Shown in pieces: positions 17,240 through 26,533 of a stretch of 64,000 nt of DNA. The DNA is from Sphingomonas horti (lineage in GTDB: Bacteria > Pseudomonadota > Alphaproteobacteria > Sphingomonadales > Sphingomonadaceae), in NCBI RefSeq assembly GCF_009753715.1, contig NZ_WQMS01000008.1, positions 109,173-173,172 on the forward strand. Direction: 5' to 3'. Both the position numbers and the translations under genes were made by a program. Under the pieces are notes generated by a model, which saw only the letters and a list, made by a program, of their open reading frames with translations, was not told the origin of the DNA and ran no database searches. Position 1 is the stretch's first letter; each line of letters opens with the position of its first letter.

Positions 17240-18064
17240 ATGCGCGCTGCCATTCTCCAGATGCAGTCGGGCATCGACCCGGCCGCCAACACGCGCACCC
17301 TCGTCGACGCGATCGGCGCGGCGAAGGCGGGCGGGGCGGACATGCTGTTCACGCCCGAAATGTCGAACCTGCTGGACCGCGACCGCGCGCGCTCCGAAGC
17401 GCATCTGCACGCCGACGCCGAAGACCCGACGCTCGCCGCAGTGCGGGACGCCGCGCGCGAGGCAGGACTGTGGGTTCATCTCGGCTCGCTGGCGCTTCGC
17501 GGCGAAAGCGGGCAGCGGCTGAACCGCGGCTTCCTGATCGATGCCGAGGGTGCGATCCGCGCTACCTACGACAAGATTCACCTGTTCGACGTCGATCTCC
17601 CCACCGGCGAGAGCTGGCGCGAATCGGCGGTCTATGCGCGCGGAGACCGGGCGGTCGCGGCCGAGACGCCATGGGGCCGCCTTGGTCTCAGCATCTGCTA
17701 TGACCTGCGCTTTCCCGACCTGTACCGGGCACTGACCGGGGCGGGCGCCGCGATCCTGGCGGTTCCGGCCGCGTTCACCGTGCCGACCGGCCGCGCGCAC
17801 TGGCACGTGCTGCTGCGTGCCCGCGCGATCGAGGCCGGCGTGTTCGTCATCGCCGCGGCGCAGGCCGGCCGGCATCAGGATGGGCGCGAGACCTTCGGCC
17901 ATTCGCTGGTCATCGGGCCCTGGGGCGACGTGCTGCTCGACATGGGCGAAGCGCCGGGTCTTGGCTTTGCCGATCTCGATCTCGCGCAGGTGCAGGCGGT
18001 GCGGGCGCGGGTGCCGGCGATCGAGCATCGCCGCGATATCCCGCCGGTCGAGGTGGCGCCGTGA
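17240..18064 (+). CDS. Nitrilase-family carbon-nitrogen hydrolase (Nit1-like)
   Basis: A 274-residue nitrilase-superfamily amidase. The catalytic triad is visible as Glu in LFTPEMSN, Lys in YDKIHLFDVDLP and Cys in LSICYDLRFPDLYRAL. These motifs closely match the Nit1/NitFhit branch, which repairs deaminated glutathione; that would fit its position 7 bp after glutaredoxin. The stop overlaps the next gene by GTGA. The exact substrate is inferred from the subfamily, not shown. Confidence 0.88.
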   Translation: MRAAILQMQSGIDPAANTRTLVDAIGAAKAGGADMLFTPEMSNLLDRDRARSEAHLHADAEDPTLAAVRDAAREAGLWVHLGSLALRGESGQRLNRGFLIDAEGAIRATYDKIHLFDVDLPTGESWRESAVYARGDRAVAAETPWGRLGLSICYDLRFPDLYRALTGAGAAILAVPAAFTVPTGRAHWHVLLRARAIEAGVFVIAAAQAGRHQDGRETFGHSLVIGPWGDVLLDMGEAPGLGFADLDLAQVQAVRARVPAIEHRRDIPPVEVAP

Positions 18065-18510
18065 TCGTCTTCGACCTGAAATGCGGCCGCGAACACGTGT
18101 TCGAGGCGTGGTTCGGCTCCAGCGCCGATTATGAGGACCAGCGCGGGCGCGGCTTGATCCAATGCCCGATGTGCGGCGATGGCGATGTGGGCAAGGCTGT
18201 CATGGCGCCGCGACTGGGCGGGAAGGCGGCCGACGAGCCGGACACGCCGGTGCCGGTCGCCAACGCCCCCGCGCCCGAAATGAAGGCGCTGATGGCGAAG
18301 ATGGCTGAGGTGCAGTCGAAGATGCTGCAGGATTCGGAATGGGTCGGCCGCCGCTTCGCCGACGAGGCTCGCGCCATTCACCATGGCGAAACCGGATATC
18401 GTACCATCCATGGCCAGGCGACGCGCGCCGAAGCGGCGGCGTTGAAGGAGGAAGGCGTGGGGGTGATGCCGCTGCCCTTCCCGGTCGTGCCGCCCGACCA
18501 GACGCACTAG
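18061..18510 (+). CDS. DUF1178 family protein
   Basis: A 149-residue protein of the DUF1178 family, common in alphaproteobacteria. It has an N-terminal zinc-ribbon-like pattern (FDLKCGREHVFEAWFGSS then CPMCG), a low-complexity linker, and the conserved C-terminal segment WVGRRFADEARAIHHGE with TIHGQATRAEAAAL. Function is unknown; the zinc-ribbon start resembles small regulatory proteins. The GTG start is set by the four-base overlap with the upstream amidase. Confidence 0.88.
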   Translation: MIVFDLKCGREHVFEAWFGSSADYEDQRGRGLIQCPMCGDGDVGKAVMAPRLGGKAADEPDTPVPVANAPAPEMKALMAKMAEVQSKMLQDSEWVGRRFADEARAIHHGETGYRTIHGQATRAEAAALKEEGVGVMPLPFPVVPPDQTH

Positions 18511-18609
18511 CCGCACGCGCAACCCGATGGTGCGCCATGGGTTGAAATGCCCGGTTCAGCTACCGCACGGCAAAGGCTGCGGCGCGTAACGAAAAAAAGG
18601 ACAAAAATA

Positions 18610-21069
18610 ATGATCGGTCGCGTTGCCTTGCTGTCGGCCCTGCTGGCCGGTGCCGCGGTGCCGGCCCTGGCGCAGGAGATGGGCGCGCCGGCGCCGGCGC
18701 GGCAGGCGACGCAGGCTGCACCCGCCGCCTCCGCACCGGTGCCCGACGAGATGATGGGCGACGAGGAGGACATCGTCGTCACCGGCCAGCGCGAGCGCGG
18801 CGCGGTGATCGGCGACATCCCGGCCGAAGTGCAGCTGAGCCCGGCCGAAATCCGCTCCTACGGGGTCAATTCCGTCGCCGAGCTGCTGACCGAACTGGCG
18901 CCGCAGATCAGCACCAACCAGGGCCGCGACCGCGGCGCGTCCGTGGTGCTGCTCAACGGGCTGAAGATATCCGGCTTCAGCGAGATCCGCGACCTGCCGA
19001 CCGAAGCTATCCAGCGCGTCGATATCCTGCCCGAGGAAGTCGCGCTCAAATACGGCTACAAGGCCGAGCAGAAGGTTGTGAACATCGTGCTGCGGCGCCG
19101 CTTCCGCGCCACCACGGTGGAGCTGAGCGACCGGCTCGCGACCGGCGGCGGCGCGAACAACCCGGAGATCGAGGCCAATCTGCTGAGGATCACGCCCGAC
19201 GGGCGTTTCAGCCTCAACGGCGAATATGAGCGCAACAACCAGCTGCTCGAAAGCCGGCGTGACATCCTGGCCGGCACCGGCCTCGACCAGCGCCCGTTCC
19301 GGACGCTGATGCCATCATCGGACGAAGCATCGCTGAACGCCGTCTATGCGCGCGGCATCGCCGAAGGCGTGTCGGCCACGATCAACGGGCGCATCGAGCG
19401 CGACGACAGCCGCGCGCTGCTGGGGCTTTCGGCCGACGGCAACGGGCCGCTGATCACGCAGAACAATGATTCGCTGAACACCAGGCTGGCGACGACGATC
19501 AACGGCGCGATCTCCGGCTGGCAATGGACCTTCACCGGTGCCTTCGACCGCACGGAAACGGACACCAAGACCAGCGTCACCGCCGACACCGCACATTCGA
19601 CCGCGAGCATGGTGGGCGGCGACTTCACGATCAACGGCCAGCCGCTGACGCTGCCGGCGGGGCCGGTGTCGGCGACGCTGCGGCTCAACTCGTCGACCAG
19701 CGACTTTTCCAGCCGCAGCACGCGCGGCGGCACGTTCCGCAGCGGCGACGTGCACCGCGACATCGGCGGCGGCCAGGTCAATGTCGACCTTCCCGTCGCC
19801 AGCCGCAACCGCGATGTGCTCGGCTTTCTCGGCAAACTGTCGCTGAACGGCAATTTCGAGGCGGAGCGGCTGAGCGACTTCGGCACGCTCTATACCTATG
19901 GGTTCGGCACCACCTGGTCCCCGTTCAAGGCGCTCGACGTGGTTGCGTCCTGGTCGGACGAGGATGGCCCGCCCAGCGCGCAGCAACTCGGCAATCCGGT
20001 GATCGTGACGCCGGGCGTCCGGGTGTTCGACCTGGTGCGCGGCGAATCAGCGATCGTCACACAGATCACCGGCGGCAATCCCAACCTGCTGGCTGACAAC
20101 CGGCGGGTGATGAAGATCGGCATGACGCTGAGGCCGTTCGGCGAAACCGATCTGCGGCTGACCGCCAACTATACGCGCGCGCGGACGCGCAACGCGATCG
20201 AGTCGCTGTCCTCACCGACCGCGGCGATCGAGGCGGCGTTTCCCGACAGCTTCATGCGGAAAGACGGCAATCTGGTCGCGATCGACGCGCGACCGGTCAA
20301 TTTCTTCCGGGAGCGCAGCGACCAGCTGCGCTGGGGAGTCAATTTCTCGAAACGGATCAAGGACAGCACCGCCGAGCAATTCCGGGCGCTGGCGGCGGCA
20401 GGCCGGCTGCCATTTCCGGGGCGCGGGCAGGGCGGGCAGGGCGGGCAGGGCGCACAGGGAGGCGGGAGCGCCGGCCCGGGCGGGCAACAGCCGGGCGCCG
20501 GCGGCAGGCGCTTCGGCGGGGGCGGTGGCGGCTTCGGCGGCGGGCGGCTGCAGTTCGCGCTCTACCACACCTGGCATTTCAAGGATGACGTGCTGGTGCG
20601 GCCCGGCGGGCCGTTCATCGACCTGCTGGAGGGCGGCTCGACCGGCCGCGGCGGCGGCCAGCCGCGCCACGAGATCGAGGCGCAGGCCGGCATCACGCGC
20701 AACGGGCTCGGCGCGCGCCTGAGCGCCAACTGGCAGAGCGGGACCACCGTTCTGGGGGCGAGCGGATCGCCTGCCGACGATCTCCGCTTCGGATCGCTGG
20801 CGACGGTCAATTTCCGCCTGTTCGCGAATCTGGGCGGCATGCCGAAAGTGATCGCGGACCATCCGTGGCTGCGCGGTTCCCGTGTGACGGTGTCGATCAA
20901 CAACCTGTTCAACGAGCGGCAGCGGGTGCGCGACGCGACCGGCGCGACCCCGGTCAACTACCAGCCCGACCTGCTCGACCCGCTGGGCCGCACGATCCGG
21001 ATCAGCTTCCGCAAGCTCTTCTATTCGATCCCGCAGCGCGTGGCGCCCCGGCCGGGAGACGATGATTGA
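18610..21069 (+). CDS. TonB-dependent receptor with a glycine-rich insert
   Basis: An 819-residue outer-membrane receptor. A signal peptide (MIGRVALLSALLAGAAVPALAQ) is followed by DIVVTGQRERG, a plug-like region with LLNGLKISGFSEIRDLPTEAIQRVDILPEE, then beta-barrel sequence to the terminal LFYSIPQRVAPRP region. The plug is shorter and less canonical than usual, with ALKYGYKAEQKVVNIVLRRRF. Residues about 600-647 form a Gly/Gln-rich low-complexity stretch. The ATG at 18610 follows AAGGA with 8-nt spacing. The ligand is unknown; no regulator or periplasmic partner is adjacent. Confidence 0.87.
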   Translation: MIGRVALLSALLAGAAVPALAQEMGAPAPARQATQAAPAASAPVPDEMMGDEEDIVVTGQRERGAVIGDIPAEVQLSPAEIRSYGVNSVAELLTELAPQISTNQGRDRGASVVLLNGLKISGFSEIRDLPTEAIQRVDILPEEVALKYGYKAEQKVVNIVLRRRFRATTVELSDRLATGGGANNPEIEANLLRITPDGRFSLNGEYERNNQLLESRRDILAGTGLDQRPFRTLMPSSDEASLNAVYARGIAEGVSATINGRIERDDSRALLGLSADGNGPLITQNNDSLNTRLATTINGAISGWQWTFTGAFDRTETDTKTSVTADTAHSTASMVGGDFTINGQPLTLPAGPVSATLRLNSSTSDFSSRSTRGGTFRSGDVHRDIGGGQVNVDLPVASRNRDVLGFLGKLSLNGNFEAERLSDFGTLYTYGFGTTWSPFKALDVVASWSDEDGPPSAQQLGNPVIVTPGVRVFDLVRGESAIVTQITGGNPNLLADNRRVMKIGMTLRPFGETDLRLTANYTRARTRNAIESLSSPTAAIEAAFPDSFMRKDGNLVAIDARPVNFFRERSDQLRWGVNFSKRIKDSTAEQFRALAAAGRLPFPGRGQGGQGGQGAQGGGSAGPGGQQPGAGGRRFGGGGGGFGGGRLQFALYHTWHFKDDVLVRPGGPFIDLLEGGSTGRGGGQPRHEIEAQAGITRNGLGARLSANWQSGTTVLGASGSPADDLRFGSLATVNFRLFANLGGMPKVIADHPWLRGSRVTVSINNLFNERQRVRDATGATPVNYQPDLLDPLGRTIRISFRKLFYSIPQRVAPRPGDDD

Positions 21070-21105
21070 CCCGGCGAGCGGCGAAGGGCAGGAGTCGGCC
21101 CGCGT

Positions 21106-21182
21106 GCGCCCGTAGCTCAGCAGGATAGAGCATCAGATTCCTAATCTGAGGGCCGTGGGTTCGAATCCCGCCGGGCGCACCA
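21106..21182 (+). tRNA. tRNA-Arg (anticodon CCT)
   Basis: A complete cloverleaf. Acceptor GCGCCCG pairs with CGGGCGC, the anticodon stem TCAGA/TCTGA holds loop TTCCTAA (anticodon CCT), and the T-arm is GTGGG-TTCGAAT-CCCGC. An encoded CCA ends the gene at 21182. It reads AGG codons. Confidence 0.96.
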
Positions 21183-21217
21183 TCTTGCCCGCTCTTGGCA
21201 GAGGTCCGCAGTCGGCG

Positions 21218-21937
21218 ATGATCGATGAAGCTCTTCCGGTACAGCGGCAGCCAAAACGCTTATGGGTTGCCGCGCTGCTGGTCGCCGGTGCGCTGGCGTT
21301 CGTGGCGCTCGGCGTGTGGCAGATCGAGCGGAGGGGCGAGAAGCTGGCGCTGATCGCGGCGGTCGACGCGCGCGTCCATGCGGCGCCCGTTGCGGCGCCG
21401 GGACGGGCGGAATGGCCGCCGATCAGCTTCAAGGCGGACGCCTATCGCCATGTCCAGGCGCGCGGCGTGTTCCTCCATGACCGCGAGACGCTGGTGCAGG
21501 CGGCAACCGCACGCGGTCCCGGCTATTGGGTGATGACGCCGCTGCGGACGGTCGCCGGCTGGACGGTGCTGGTCAATCGCGGCTTCGTACCCGCCGACGA
21601 TCGCAACCATGCCGCGGACGAGCCGGGCGGCACGGTGACAGTGGCCGGCCTCCTGCGGATCAGCGAGCCCGGCGGCGCTTTCCTGCGGTCCAACGATCCC
21701 GCGCACGATCGCTGGTATTCGCGCGACGTGGCCGCCATCGGCCGGGCGCGGCAGCTTGCCGGGCTCGCGCCATACTTCATCGATGCGGAGGCGGGACCGA
21801 CGCGAGCGGGGCAGCCGGTCGGCGGGATGACGGTTGTGTCGTTCCCCAACAACCACCTGCAATATGCTTTCACCTGGTTGGCGCTGGCGGCGCTTGCCGG
21901 GTTGGGGGCCGTCCGGGCGTGGCGCGTCCGCCGCTAG
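21218..21937 (+). CDS. SURF1 family cytochrome oxidase assembly protein
   Basis: A 239-residue SURF1-family protein involved in haem-copper oxidase maturation. The family layout is present: one N-terminal TM (LWVAALLVAGALAFVALGVW), the QIERRGEKLALI motif, a periplasmic domain with YRHVQARGVF, TVLVNRGFVP and a C-terminal TM (FTWLALAALAGLGAVRAW) after SFPNNHLQYA. It lies tail-to-tail with cyoD, overlapping it by four bases, so its job is probably assembly of the neighbouring bo3-type oxidase. Confidence 0.92.
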   Translation: MIDEALPVQRQPKRLWVAALLVAGALAFVALGVWQIERRGEKLALIAAVDARVHAAPVAAPGRAEWPPISFKADAYRHVQARGVFLHDRETLVQAATARGPGYWVMTPLRTVAGWTVLVNRGFVPADDRNHAADEPGGTVTVAGLLRISEPGGAFLRSNDPAHDRWYSRDVAAIGRARQLAGLAPYFIDAEAGPTRAGQPVGGMTVVSFPNNHLQYAFTWLALAALAGLGAVRAWRVRR

Positions 21938-22347
21938 CGCTGCATCTCGATCATCTGGTCCATCGGCATCATGTTGGCGTTCAGATGGTTCATGATCCAG
22001 ACCGAGCCGGCCACGATCAGGAACACGACTAGGATGCCGAAGGCGAGCGCCAGCACGTTGTTGGTATTGTCCGGGCCCGTCGTGATGTGGAGGAAGAAGA
22101 CGAGGTGGACGCCCATCTGCGCCACCGCAAGCACGAGCAGGGCGATCGGAATCGACGGTCCGTAGATCAGGTTCGTGTTGGCGAGCACGAACGCCCCGGC
22201 CGTCAGGATTACCGAGAAGCCGAGGCCGAGGTTCGAGTTGGCAATCCAGTGGCCGGCATCCTCCGCCGGCTCGTCGCCGGGCGCGTGGTCTTCGCGATCA
22301 TCCAAAGCGCCGGTGTAGCGGTGGGGATCGAATTCGAGCTCGCTCAT
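21934..22347 (-). CDS. cyoD: Cytochrome o ubiquinol oxidase subunit IV
   Basis: A 137-residue subunit IV with an acidic N-terminus and three TMs: SVILTAGAFVLANT, ALLVLAVAQMGVHLVFFLHI and VLALAFGILVVFLIVAGSVWI. The AQMGVHLVFFLHI segment is typical of the CyoD/COX4 family. Its ATG overlaps the cyoC stop (ATGA). It helps assemble and stabilise the CuB site of the bo3 oxidase in the inner membrane. Last gene of the cyoABCD operon. Confidence 0.94.
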   Translation of the reverse strand: MSELEFDPHRYTGALDDREDHAPGDEPAEDAGHWIANSNLGLGFSVILTAGAFVLANTNLIYGPSIPIALLVLAVAQMGVHLVFFLHITTGPDNTNNVLALAFGILVVFLIVAGSVWIMNHLNANMMPMDQMIEMQR

Positions 22348-23039
22348 ATGACGGCTCCCATCAGATAGACGATCGTGAAGATGCCGATCCAGACGATGTC
22401 CAGCGCGTGCCAGAACAGGTTGAAGCAGATCAGCCGGTGCACGATTTCGGGGCGGAAGCCCTTTACCTGGACCTGGGCCATCATCGTCAGCAGCCACAGG
22501 CCAGCGATGGTGACGTGCAGGCCGTGCAGGCCGACCAGGCCGTAGAAGGAGGTCAGGAAGCCGCTGCGCTGCGGAATCATGCCATGGCTCGCGAGCTCGA
22601 TGAATTCCTGCAGCTCCATGCCGACAAAGGCGAGGCCCAGCAGCCCGGTGATCAGCAGGAAGGTCTGGGTCCAGAACAGGTTGCGGGCGTTGGTCGCGGC
22701 GAACGAGAGGCCGCAGGTATAGCTGGACAGCAGCAGCGCGCCGGTTTCGAGCGCGACGCGCGGCATCTCGACCAAGTCGCGCATGCCCGGACCGCCGGCC
22801 GTCGCATTCCGCTGCACCGCGAACGCCGCGAAGAAGCAGGCGAACATCACGATGTCGCTGAGCAGGAAAATCCAGAAGCCGTAGCCGACGATGATCCGCT
22901 TGCTGGCCGGGCCGGTGGTGCCCTGGCCGGTCCCCTCGACCGGCTCGCCGGCGTGATGGTCACGGTGGCCGAGCCGGTAAGGGTCTTCGCGGACGCGCCG
23001 GATCGTTTCGCGCGTGGCGGGAAGGGAAGTGTCGGTCAC
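22344..23039 (-). CDS. cyoC: Cytochrome o ubiquinol oxidase subunit III
   Basis: A 231-residue subunit III with a hydrophilic N-terminus and five TMs. Key segments are WIFLLSDIVMFACFFAAFAV, SSYTCGLSFAA, SFYGLVGLHGLHVTIAGLWL and LICFNLFWHALDIVWIGIFT, all typical of haem-copper oxidase subunit III. The start is GTG 23039 in a GTGA overlap with cyoB; the 57 codons upstream of it lie inside cyoB and are not used. Confidence 0.95.
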   Translation of the reverse strand: MTDTSLPATRETIRRVREDPYRLGHRDHHAGEPVEGTGQGTTGPASKRIIVGYGFWIFLLSDIVMFACFFAAFAVQRNATAGGPGMRDLVEMPRVALETGALLLSSYTCGLSFAATNARNLFWTQTFLLITGLLGLAFVGMELQEFIELASHGMIPQRSGFLTSFYGLVGLHGLHVTIAGLWLLTMMAQVQVKGFRPEIVHRLICFNLFWHALDIVWIGIFTIVYLMGAVI

Positions 23040-25051
23040 GCCAGCGCCCCCTGGTCGGCAATGCGTTCCATCAACGCCTGGCGCGCGGCACGGCGGGCGC
23101 GGTCGACCCGCGCGACTTCCTCGGCCGGCACATGGAATTCGTGCACGTCGCGCCACGCGAAGACGACGAAGCCGATAAAGGCGCCGAGCAGGCCAAGGCC
23201 CGCCAGCCACCAGATGTGCCAGATCAGCGCGAAGCCGGTCACGCTGGCGAAGACCGCGGTGTAGAAGCCCACCGGGCTGCTCAGCGGCATCTCGATCGGC
23301 TCATATCTGGGTTCGGGCCCGAGGCGCTGGGATTCGATCGCGCGCACCTTGATCCCCCAATAGGCCTCCTCGCCCTCGACGTTCGGCATCGTGGCGAAAT
23401 TGAAGAAGGGCGCGGGCGACGGGGTCGCCCATTCCAGCGAACGCCCGTCCCACGGATCGCCGGTCACGTCGCGCAGCTTCTCGCGGTCGCGGATAGAGAC
23501 CACCAGCATGACCACCTGCGAAATGACGCCCAGGATCAGCACGCCGATGCCGACGACGGACAGGTCGAGCATCGGCTTCCATTCGTCGATATTCACGTGC
23601 TGGAGCCGCCGGGTCATGCCCTGAAGACCGAGCACGTAGAGCGGCGCGAAGGTGATCCAGAAGCCGAAAAAGGCGAACCAGAAGGCGGCCTTGCCCCAGC
23701 CTTCGTGCAGGCGGAAGCCGAACGCCTTGGGGAACCAGAAGTCGAGGCCGGCGAACAGCGCGAACACCACGCCGCCCACGATCACGTTGTGGAAATGGGC
23801 GACCAGGAACATCGAGTTGTGGACCAGGAAGTCCGCTGGCGGCACCGCCAGCAGCACGCCGGTGAGGCCGCCCATGATAAAGGTGAAGATGAAGCCCATC
23901 GACCAGAGCATCGGCACGGCGAACCGGACGCGGCCACCGTACATGGTGAAGATCCAGTTGTAGATCTTCACGCCGGTGCCGACCGCGATCACGCTGCTGG
24001 CGATGCCGAAGAAGGTGTTGACCGCAGGCCCCGCGCCCATCGTGAAGAAATGGTGCAGCCACACCATCATGGACACGACGCAGATGAACAGGGTGGCCGC
24101 GACCATCGATCGGTAGCCGAACAGCGGCTTGCCGGAAAAGGTCGAGAAGATTTCCGAGAAGATGCCGAAGGCGGGCAGCACCAGGATATAGACCTCGGGA
24201 TGGCCCCAGGCCCAGATCAGGTTCATGAACATCATCGGGTTACCGCCCGCGTCGTTCGTGAAATAGTGCCAGCCGAACACCCGGTCGAGGCTCAGCATCG
24301 CGAGCGTCGCGGTCAGGATCGGGAACACCGCGACGATCAGCAGGCTGGACGACAAAGTGGTCCAGCAGAACATCGGCATGCGCAGCAGGCTCATGCCCGG
24401 GCAGCGCATCTTCAGCACCGTGGTGACGAAGTTAATGCCCGTCATCAGCGTGCCTATGCCGGCGATCTGCACTGCCCAGAGGTAATAGTCGACGCCGACG
24501 CCCGGCGAGTACGTCGCTTCGCTGAGCGGCGGATAAGGGAGCCAGCCGGTGCGCGCGAACTCGCCGATGAACAGCGAGACGTTGACCAGCAGCGCGCCCG
24601 ATGCGGTCAGCCAGAAGCTGACCGAGTTCAGCGTCGGAAAGGCGACGTCGCGCACGCCCAGCTGAAGCGGCGTCAGGAAGTTCATGAAGCCGATCACCAG
24701 CGGCATCGCGCCGAAGAAGATCATGATCGTGCCGTGGGCGGAGAAGATCTGGTTGTAGTGCTCGGGGTTGAGATAGCCCTGAGCGCCTCCGACCGCGGCG
24801 GCCTGCTGCGTGCGCATCATGATCGCGTCGGCAAAGCCGCGGATCAGCATCACGACGCCGAGAATGCAGTACATGATCCCGATCCGTTTGTGATCGACGC
24901 TGGTGATCCATTCGGTCCAGAGATATGGCCACCAGCCCTTCACGGTGATCAGGGCCAGGATGCCCAGCATGACGAGGATCACCACGATCGAGGTGATCAG
25001 CGCGATCGGTTCGTGAACCGGAATCGCCGACCAGCTGAGCTTACCGAACAT
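23036..25051 (-). CDS. cyoB: Cytochrome o ubiquinol oxidase subunit I
   Basis: A 671-residue haem-copper oxidase subunit I, carrying the low-spin haem, the high-spin haem o and CuB, and the proton channels. Diagnostic segments are SAHGTIMIFFGAMPLVIGFMN, WAWGHPEVYILVLPAFG with the cross-linked His-Tyr pair, WLHHFFTMG with the CuB His pair, and VAHFHNVIVGG with the haem ligands. It is the expected length for CyoB. The operon is A-B-C-D with overlaps or very short gaps; no cyoE is present here. Confidence 0.97.
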   Translation of the reverse strand: MFGKLSWSAIPVHEPIALITSIVVILVMLGILALITVKGWWPYLWTEWITSVDHKRIGIMYCILGVVMLIRGFADAIMMRTQQAAAVGGAQGYLNPEHYNQIFSAHGTIMIFFGAMPLVIGFMNFLTPLQLGVRDVAFPTLNSVSFWLTASGALLVNVSLFIGEFARTGWLPYPPLSEATYSPGVGVDYYLWAVQIAGIGTLMTGINFVTTVLKMRCPGMSLLRMPMFCWTTLSSSLLIVAVFPILTATLAMLSLDRVFGWHYFTNDAGGNPMMFMNLIWAWGHPEVYILVLPAFGIFSEIFSTFSGKPLFGYRSMVAATLFICVVSMMVWLHHFFTMGAGPAVNTFFGIASSVIAVGTGVKIYNWIFTMYGGRVRFAVPMLWSMGFIFTFIMGGLTGVLLAVPPADFLVHNSMFLVAHFHNVIVGGVVFALFAGLDFWFPKAFGFRLHEGWGKAAFWFAFFGFWITFAPLYVLGLQGMTRRLQHVNIDEWKPMLDLSVVGIGVLILGVISQVVMLVVSIRDREKLRDVTGDPWDGRSLEWATPSPAPFFNFATMPNVEGEEAYWGIKVRAIESQRLGPEPRYEPIEMPLSSPVGFYTAVFASVTGFALIWHIWWLAGLGLLGAFIGFVVFAWRDVHEFHVPAEEVARVDRARRAARQALMERIADQGALA

Positions 25052-25054
25052 CGA

Positions 25055-25990
25055 TCAGTGCCTCCCTCCGGTCGAGACTTCCCGGCCCGCATGCTCCGGC
25101 GTCGGCGGCTCGGGGCCGGGCCCCGGCGCGATCTTCTGGCTCGAAATGGCGTCGAACAGTCGCGGATCGACCGCGCGGAACGTGAGGGCGCGCACATTCT
25201 CGCTCTGCTGCGCCAGCTGCGTGTAAGTCGCGAGGTTCAGGACCGGGCCGGCGCTGCGAACGCCCTGGAGCCAGGCCGCGAATTGCGCCGGCGGCACGCT
25301 CTTCACCTCGAACTGCATGTCGGAAAAGCCGTCGCCGCTGAAATGGGCGGAGATGCCGAACAGGTCGGCTGGCCGGTCCGCCTGCAGGTGAAGCTGGGAA
25401 ACCATCCCGGGCATCGCATAAATCATCGAGCCGAGCCGCGGCACGAAGAAGACGTTGAACACGCTTGCCGAGGTGATCGAGAAATGGACCGGCACGCCGG
25501 CCGGGACCACGAACTCATTGACGGTGGCGATGCCTTGCTGCGGATAGATGAACAGCCATTTCCAGTCGAGGGAGACCACCTGCACCTCGAGCGGCGGCAC
25601 CGTGGTCGACAGCGGCCGGAACGGATCGAGCCGGTACGATCCGATCCAGATCACCCCGCCCAGGAACATGATCGTCAGGATCGGGATCGACCAGACGACG
25701 GCCTCGATGCGGCCGGAATAAGACCAATAGGGGAGATATTCCGCCTTCGGGTTGGATGCGCGGTATCGCCAGGCGACCCAGAAGGCGAGCACGATCGTCG
25801 GGATCACGATCGCGAGCATGATAATCGTCGCGTCGATCAGAATCTTGCTGGCGTCGGCGCCCACCGGGCCCACCGGGTCCAGAATCCCTCCGGAACAGGC
25901 CGAAGTGGCAAGCGCAAGGCCGGCACCCAGGAACAACCTTCGCGAAAGTCGCGCCCTGGCCTGCAAGTTCGGGGAAGGACACATGCGCAT
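25055..25990 (-). CDS. cyoA: Cytochrome o ubiquinol oxidase subunit II (lipoprotein)
   Basis: Subunit II of the bo3 oxidase, about 311 residues. It starts with a lipoprotein signal (LFLGAGLALATSAC, lipobox SAC), then two TMs and a periplasmic cupredoxin fold with EVQVVSLDWKWLFIYP and MYAMPGM-like IYAMPGMVSQLHLQA. It lacks the CuA ligand set, which marks quinol rather than cytochrome c oxidases. Two start codons are possible, 25990 and 25984; AGGGGGG upstream spaces better for 25984. It is the first gene of cyoABCD. Confidence 0.93.
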   Translation of the reverse strand: MRMCPSPNLQARARLSRRLFLGAGLALATSACSGGILDPVGPVGADASKILIDATIIMLAIVIPTIVLAFWVAWRYRASNPKAEYLPYWSYSGRIEAVVWSIPILTIMFLGGVIWIGSYRLDPFRPLSTTVPPLEVQVVSLDWKWLFIYPQQGIATVNEFVVPAGVPVHFSITSASVFNVFFVPRLGSMIYAMPGMVSQLHLQADRPADLFGISAHFSGDGFSDMQFEVKSVPPAQFAAWLQGVRSAGPVLNLATYTQLAQQSENVRALTFRAVDPRLFDAISSQKIAPGPGPEPPTPEHAGREVSTGGRH

Positions 25991-26068
25991 AGGCCCCCCT
26001 GCTTCCGGCAATCGCGTGCCTAACTCTGCGCGCAAAGCCAAAGTTCCGCACGCAGTTCGATTCCGGCG

Positions 26069-26533
26069 CTATGGCCGCGCAATCATCAGCCAAAACACGG
26101 CCGCCAAACCGAGAAAGGCTGGCCAGCCGAGCAGGAACCACAGGCGCATGGTACGATCATAATCGCGCCCGAGCCGCTCCTGCGCCGCGTGCGCCGCCTG
26201 GGCGAGGCGCTGCGCGCGAATCTGCAAGCCAACGACCGGGAACCAGCAAGCGAATGCCAGCGCATAAAGGCCGTAGGTCGCCAGCAGCCAGGGTTCGGCC
26301 AGCGAATAGCCTGTCAGGCGGGCAAGGATCAGTCCGCTGGCCGGCTGCACGACGCCGCTGGTACCCGTGAAAATCCAATCGGCCCTGACGACCATCCGGC
26401 CAATGGCCGCAATTGTCGCTGGGTCGCGGGTGCGATGCGCCGACCAAAAATACCAAGCCGTACCCGCGCCGAAGCCGAACAGCACGGTCGAGCTGATCAC
26501 ATGGACCCATTTGACGAGCAAATAGAGCTCCAT
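26069..26533 (-). CDS. DUF2269 family membrane protein
   Basis: A 154-residue integral membrane protein with four predicted TMs, starting MELYLLVKWVHVISSTVLFG, a pattern typical of DUF2269. WIFTGTSGVVQPASG and the Trp/Pro-rich C-terminal helix LWFLLGWPAFLGLAAVFWLM are characteristic. Its start overlaps the stop of the SDR-DoxX gene by one base, making it the last gene of the five-gene operon. The conserved His and the family's frequent pairing with DoxX-like redox proteins suggest a redox or haem-related role, but none is demonstrated. Confidence 0.8.
   Translation of the reverse strand: MELYLLVKWVHVISSTVLFGFGAGTAWYFWSAHRTRDPATIAAIGRMVVRADWIFTGTSGVVQPASGLILARLTGYSLAEPWLLATYGLYALAFACWFPVVGLQIRAQRLAQAAHAAQERLGRDYDRTMRLWFLLGWPAFLGLAAVFWLMIARP

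Noticed and set aside
23132-26023. A 963-residue plus-strand ORF opposite cyoB and cyoA
   Set aside because: Antisense of the cyo operon with low-complexity composition and no recognisable domain.
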